A stretch of DNA of 7,118 nt from Candidatus Altarchaeota archaeon (GTDB lineage: Archaea > Altiarchaeota > Altiarchaeia > JAFGQM01), in assembly GCA_016935655.1 (NCBI GenBank), contig JAFGQM010000104.1:1-7118 (forward strand), in the 5' to 3' direction. The notes beneath the pieces are model-generated. The model saw only the letters and a program-made list of their open reading frames with translations. It ran no database searches and had not been told where the DNA came from. Shown piece by piece: positions 5,846-7,118 of this stretch (the stretch's first letter is position 1; every line of letters begins with the position of its first letter). The position numbers were made by a program, and so were the translations under genes.

Positions 5846-7118
5846 ATGAAAATAAAGAACAAATCGACATATCCAACTATACTACTACTTGCCATTATGT
5901 TTTTTATGCCCCCCTCATTTGGTGTGACATTCGACAAGACCTATGGCGGCTCTAGTTGGGATTATGGCGATTTCTTTCAGTTGGACGATAACGGTTATGT
6001 TATAGTGGCGGGTACGCAGAGCTACCAATCTTTCACGGGGTATGTGGGCTGGCTTCTTAAGACCGACTTAAACGGTAACACATGCGATTATTCTAGCGAC
6101 GGGGAATGCACAGGCACGAACGTGTTTGTGAAGAGGTACGGTGGGATGGAAAATTTCGTCCGTTTTGACTATCTGGGCAAGACCTCTGATGAGGGGTATA
6201 TCATGGCAGGCAGTAAAAGACAAACTGCGTTCTCAGATCCCTACTTCTTTTTGCTAAAGACTGATGCCGATGGCAACACTTGCGACTTCTACACTTCCGG
6301 TAATTGCGATGGCCCTGGCGTATTCGCAAGAACATTCGGAAATCCAACAAGCCTTATCACCTCTGCCCAGCAGACCTCTGATGGCGGCTATATAACCCTT
6401 GGGAGCACCTACGACGCTGGCTTAGGTCTGAAATTATTTAAGTTAATCAAATTTGATTCTACTGGCGCCACCTGCGATATATCGACTACCACAACATGCG
6501 AAGGCCCAAATTCATTCGTCAAGTTCCTCAATCCCGGATTGTCAGGAAAGGTATTCGAGGCTCGCTATGTCCAGCAGACCACAGACGGCGGGTACTTGAT
6601 AGCTGGTAATACAAACGCCTTCTCCGGCACTGCAAATACCTGGGAGAAGGATAATCATATCTTCCTGATAAAGACAGACGCAAATGGCAACACATGCGAC
6701 TTCATGGCAGGCAACGGCGTCTGTGAGAACAGGGCTTTGGGCCAGTTCTCGAGGATATTCGGAAGACCTTACCTGGGCAACAACGAGCTCTATGACGAGC
6801 AAGGCCATTATGCCCAGCAGACCTCTGATGGGGGTTATGTTGTGGTGGGCTCCACAAGCTTCTTGGGCCCTTATGCGGGTTTCAGGAGGACATGGTGGGA
6901 TTATCCGCAAGCCTGGATAATCAAGACAGACGATTATGGCATCACATGTGATTACTCCACAGATGGAAATTGTGACGGTAACATAGGCGGCAAAAAAGTC
7001 TTTGCGAAGACATTGGGCAGGGTCTATTGGAACAACGCCAACTCTGTAGAGCAGACCTCGGACGGAGGGTACATAATCGCTGCCGTAAGCCAGGTATACT
7101 GCAATGAAATAAGCTATA
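5846..7118 (+). CDS. Secreted protein of tandem propeller-like repeats with paired cysteines (3' end outside the window)
   Basis: From ATG 5846 the frame stays open for 424 codons to the window edge. The N-terminus is a signal peptide (MKIKNKSTYPTILLLAIMFF, likely cut near residue 26 after PPSFG). The rest is tandem units of about 64-84 residues, with the pattern VFxKTFGG, then QQTSDGGYIIxGST, then LIKTDxxGNTCDYSxDGNCDG. Such KTFGG/TSDGGY/LIKTD repeats occur in bacterial and archaeal secreted proteins and are generally expected to form beta-propeller-like folds. Each full unit carries two cysteines spaced about ten residues apart (TCD...C), which could form a loop disulfide outside the cell. 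Five full units and part of a sixth are visible, so a six- to eight-bladed propeller is possible. No catalytic motif is seen. It is likely a surface or secreted binding protein; no anchor is visible because the end is missing. Confidence 0.85.
   Translation, partial: MKIKNKSTYPTILLLAIMFFMPPSFGVTFDKTYGGSSWDYGDFFQLDDNGYVIVAGTQSYQSFTGYVGWLLKTDLNGNTCDYSSDGECTGTNVFVKRYGGMENFVRFDYLGKTSDEGYIMAGSKRQTAFSDPYFFLLKTDADGNTCDFYTSGNCDGPGVFARTFGNPTSLITSAQQTSDGGYITLGSTYDAGLGLKLFKLIKFDSTGATCDISTTTTCEGPNSFVKFLNPGLSGKVFEARYVQQTTDGGYLIAGNTNAFSGTANTWEKDNHIFLIKTDANGNTCDFMAGNGVCENRALGQFSRIFGRPYLGNNELYDEQGHYAQQTSDGGYVVVGSTSFLGPYAGFRRTWWDYPQAWIIKTDDYGITCDYSTDGNCDGNIGGKKVFAKTLGRVYWNNANSVEQTSDGGYIIAAVSQVYCNEISY
5924..7118 (+). 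repeat. Tandem protein-coding repeats of the secreted protein
   Basis: Units begin at about 5924, 6122, 6320, 6512, 6746 and 6998; the first three are nearly uniform (66, 66 and 64 residues), the next two are longer (78 and 84) through loop insertions, and the sixth is cut by the window edge. Similarity persists at DNA level: a 20-base string starting GCCCAGCAGACC is identical at 6365 and 6812, with close variants near 6570 and 7049. Recombination between units could change the number of repeats. Confidence 0.82.

Noticed and set aside
5924..7118. Regularly spaced similar strings as a possible CRISPR array.
   Set aside because: The spacing is about 200 bases or more, the units lie in one open frame and the similarity follows protein motifs, so these are coding repeats.

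Overview
The window looks archaeal. It holds an endonuclease Q (a repair nuclease found mainly in archaea) with a C-terminal PCNA-binding motif, a PAC2-family proteasome assembly chaperone, a VapBC-like toxin-antitoxin pair, a MinD-like ATPase, TATA-box promoters with very short leaders, and secreted or surface proteins rich in N-glycosylation sequons. I cannot name the lineage from sequence alone. Average base composition is moderate, and the toxin-antitoxin stretch is visibly poorer in G+C than the central operons.

Layout. Positions 1-261 hold the C-terminal tail of a cysteine-containing, beta-rich, probably extracellular protein that I do not recognise. Positions 284-954 (minus strand) hold an antitoxin-PIN toxin pair with its own promoter near 985. 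An 80-base segment of the tail of the first gene (173-252) recurs at 1043-1122 with four differences, so the toxin-antitoxin pair sits between two direct repeats. Positions 1175-2878 encode a secreted, membrane-anchored surface protein with Ig-like domains, a poly-glutamate hinge, a helical region, one C-terminal transmembrane segment and a short basic cytoplasmic tail. Two bases later (2881-3720) comes a MinD/ParA-type ATPase. A new promoter near 3729 precedes a second pair: the PAC2 chaperone (3758-4543) and, nine bases on, endonuclease Q (4553-5782). From 5846 to the right edge an open, unfinished gene encodes a secreted protein of tandem propeller-like repeats, each with a conserved cysteine pair.

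How the genes may work together. The surface protein and MinD-like ATPase are probably co-translated, so the ATPase may position or regulate something at the membrane, possibly through the surface protein's cytoplasmic tail; this is inference. Endonuclease Q should nick DNA at deaminated bases, and its C-terminus suggests recruitment to the sliding clamp. The PAC2 protein should act on proteasome assembly. Their pairing has no obvious mechanistic reason and may simply be housekeeping co-transcription. The strongest candidates for follow-up are the repeat-flanked toxin-antitoxin insertion, the surface-protein/MinD pair and the cysteine-paired repeat protein. I see no CRISPR array, transposase or tRNA gene.
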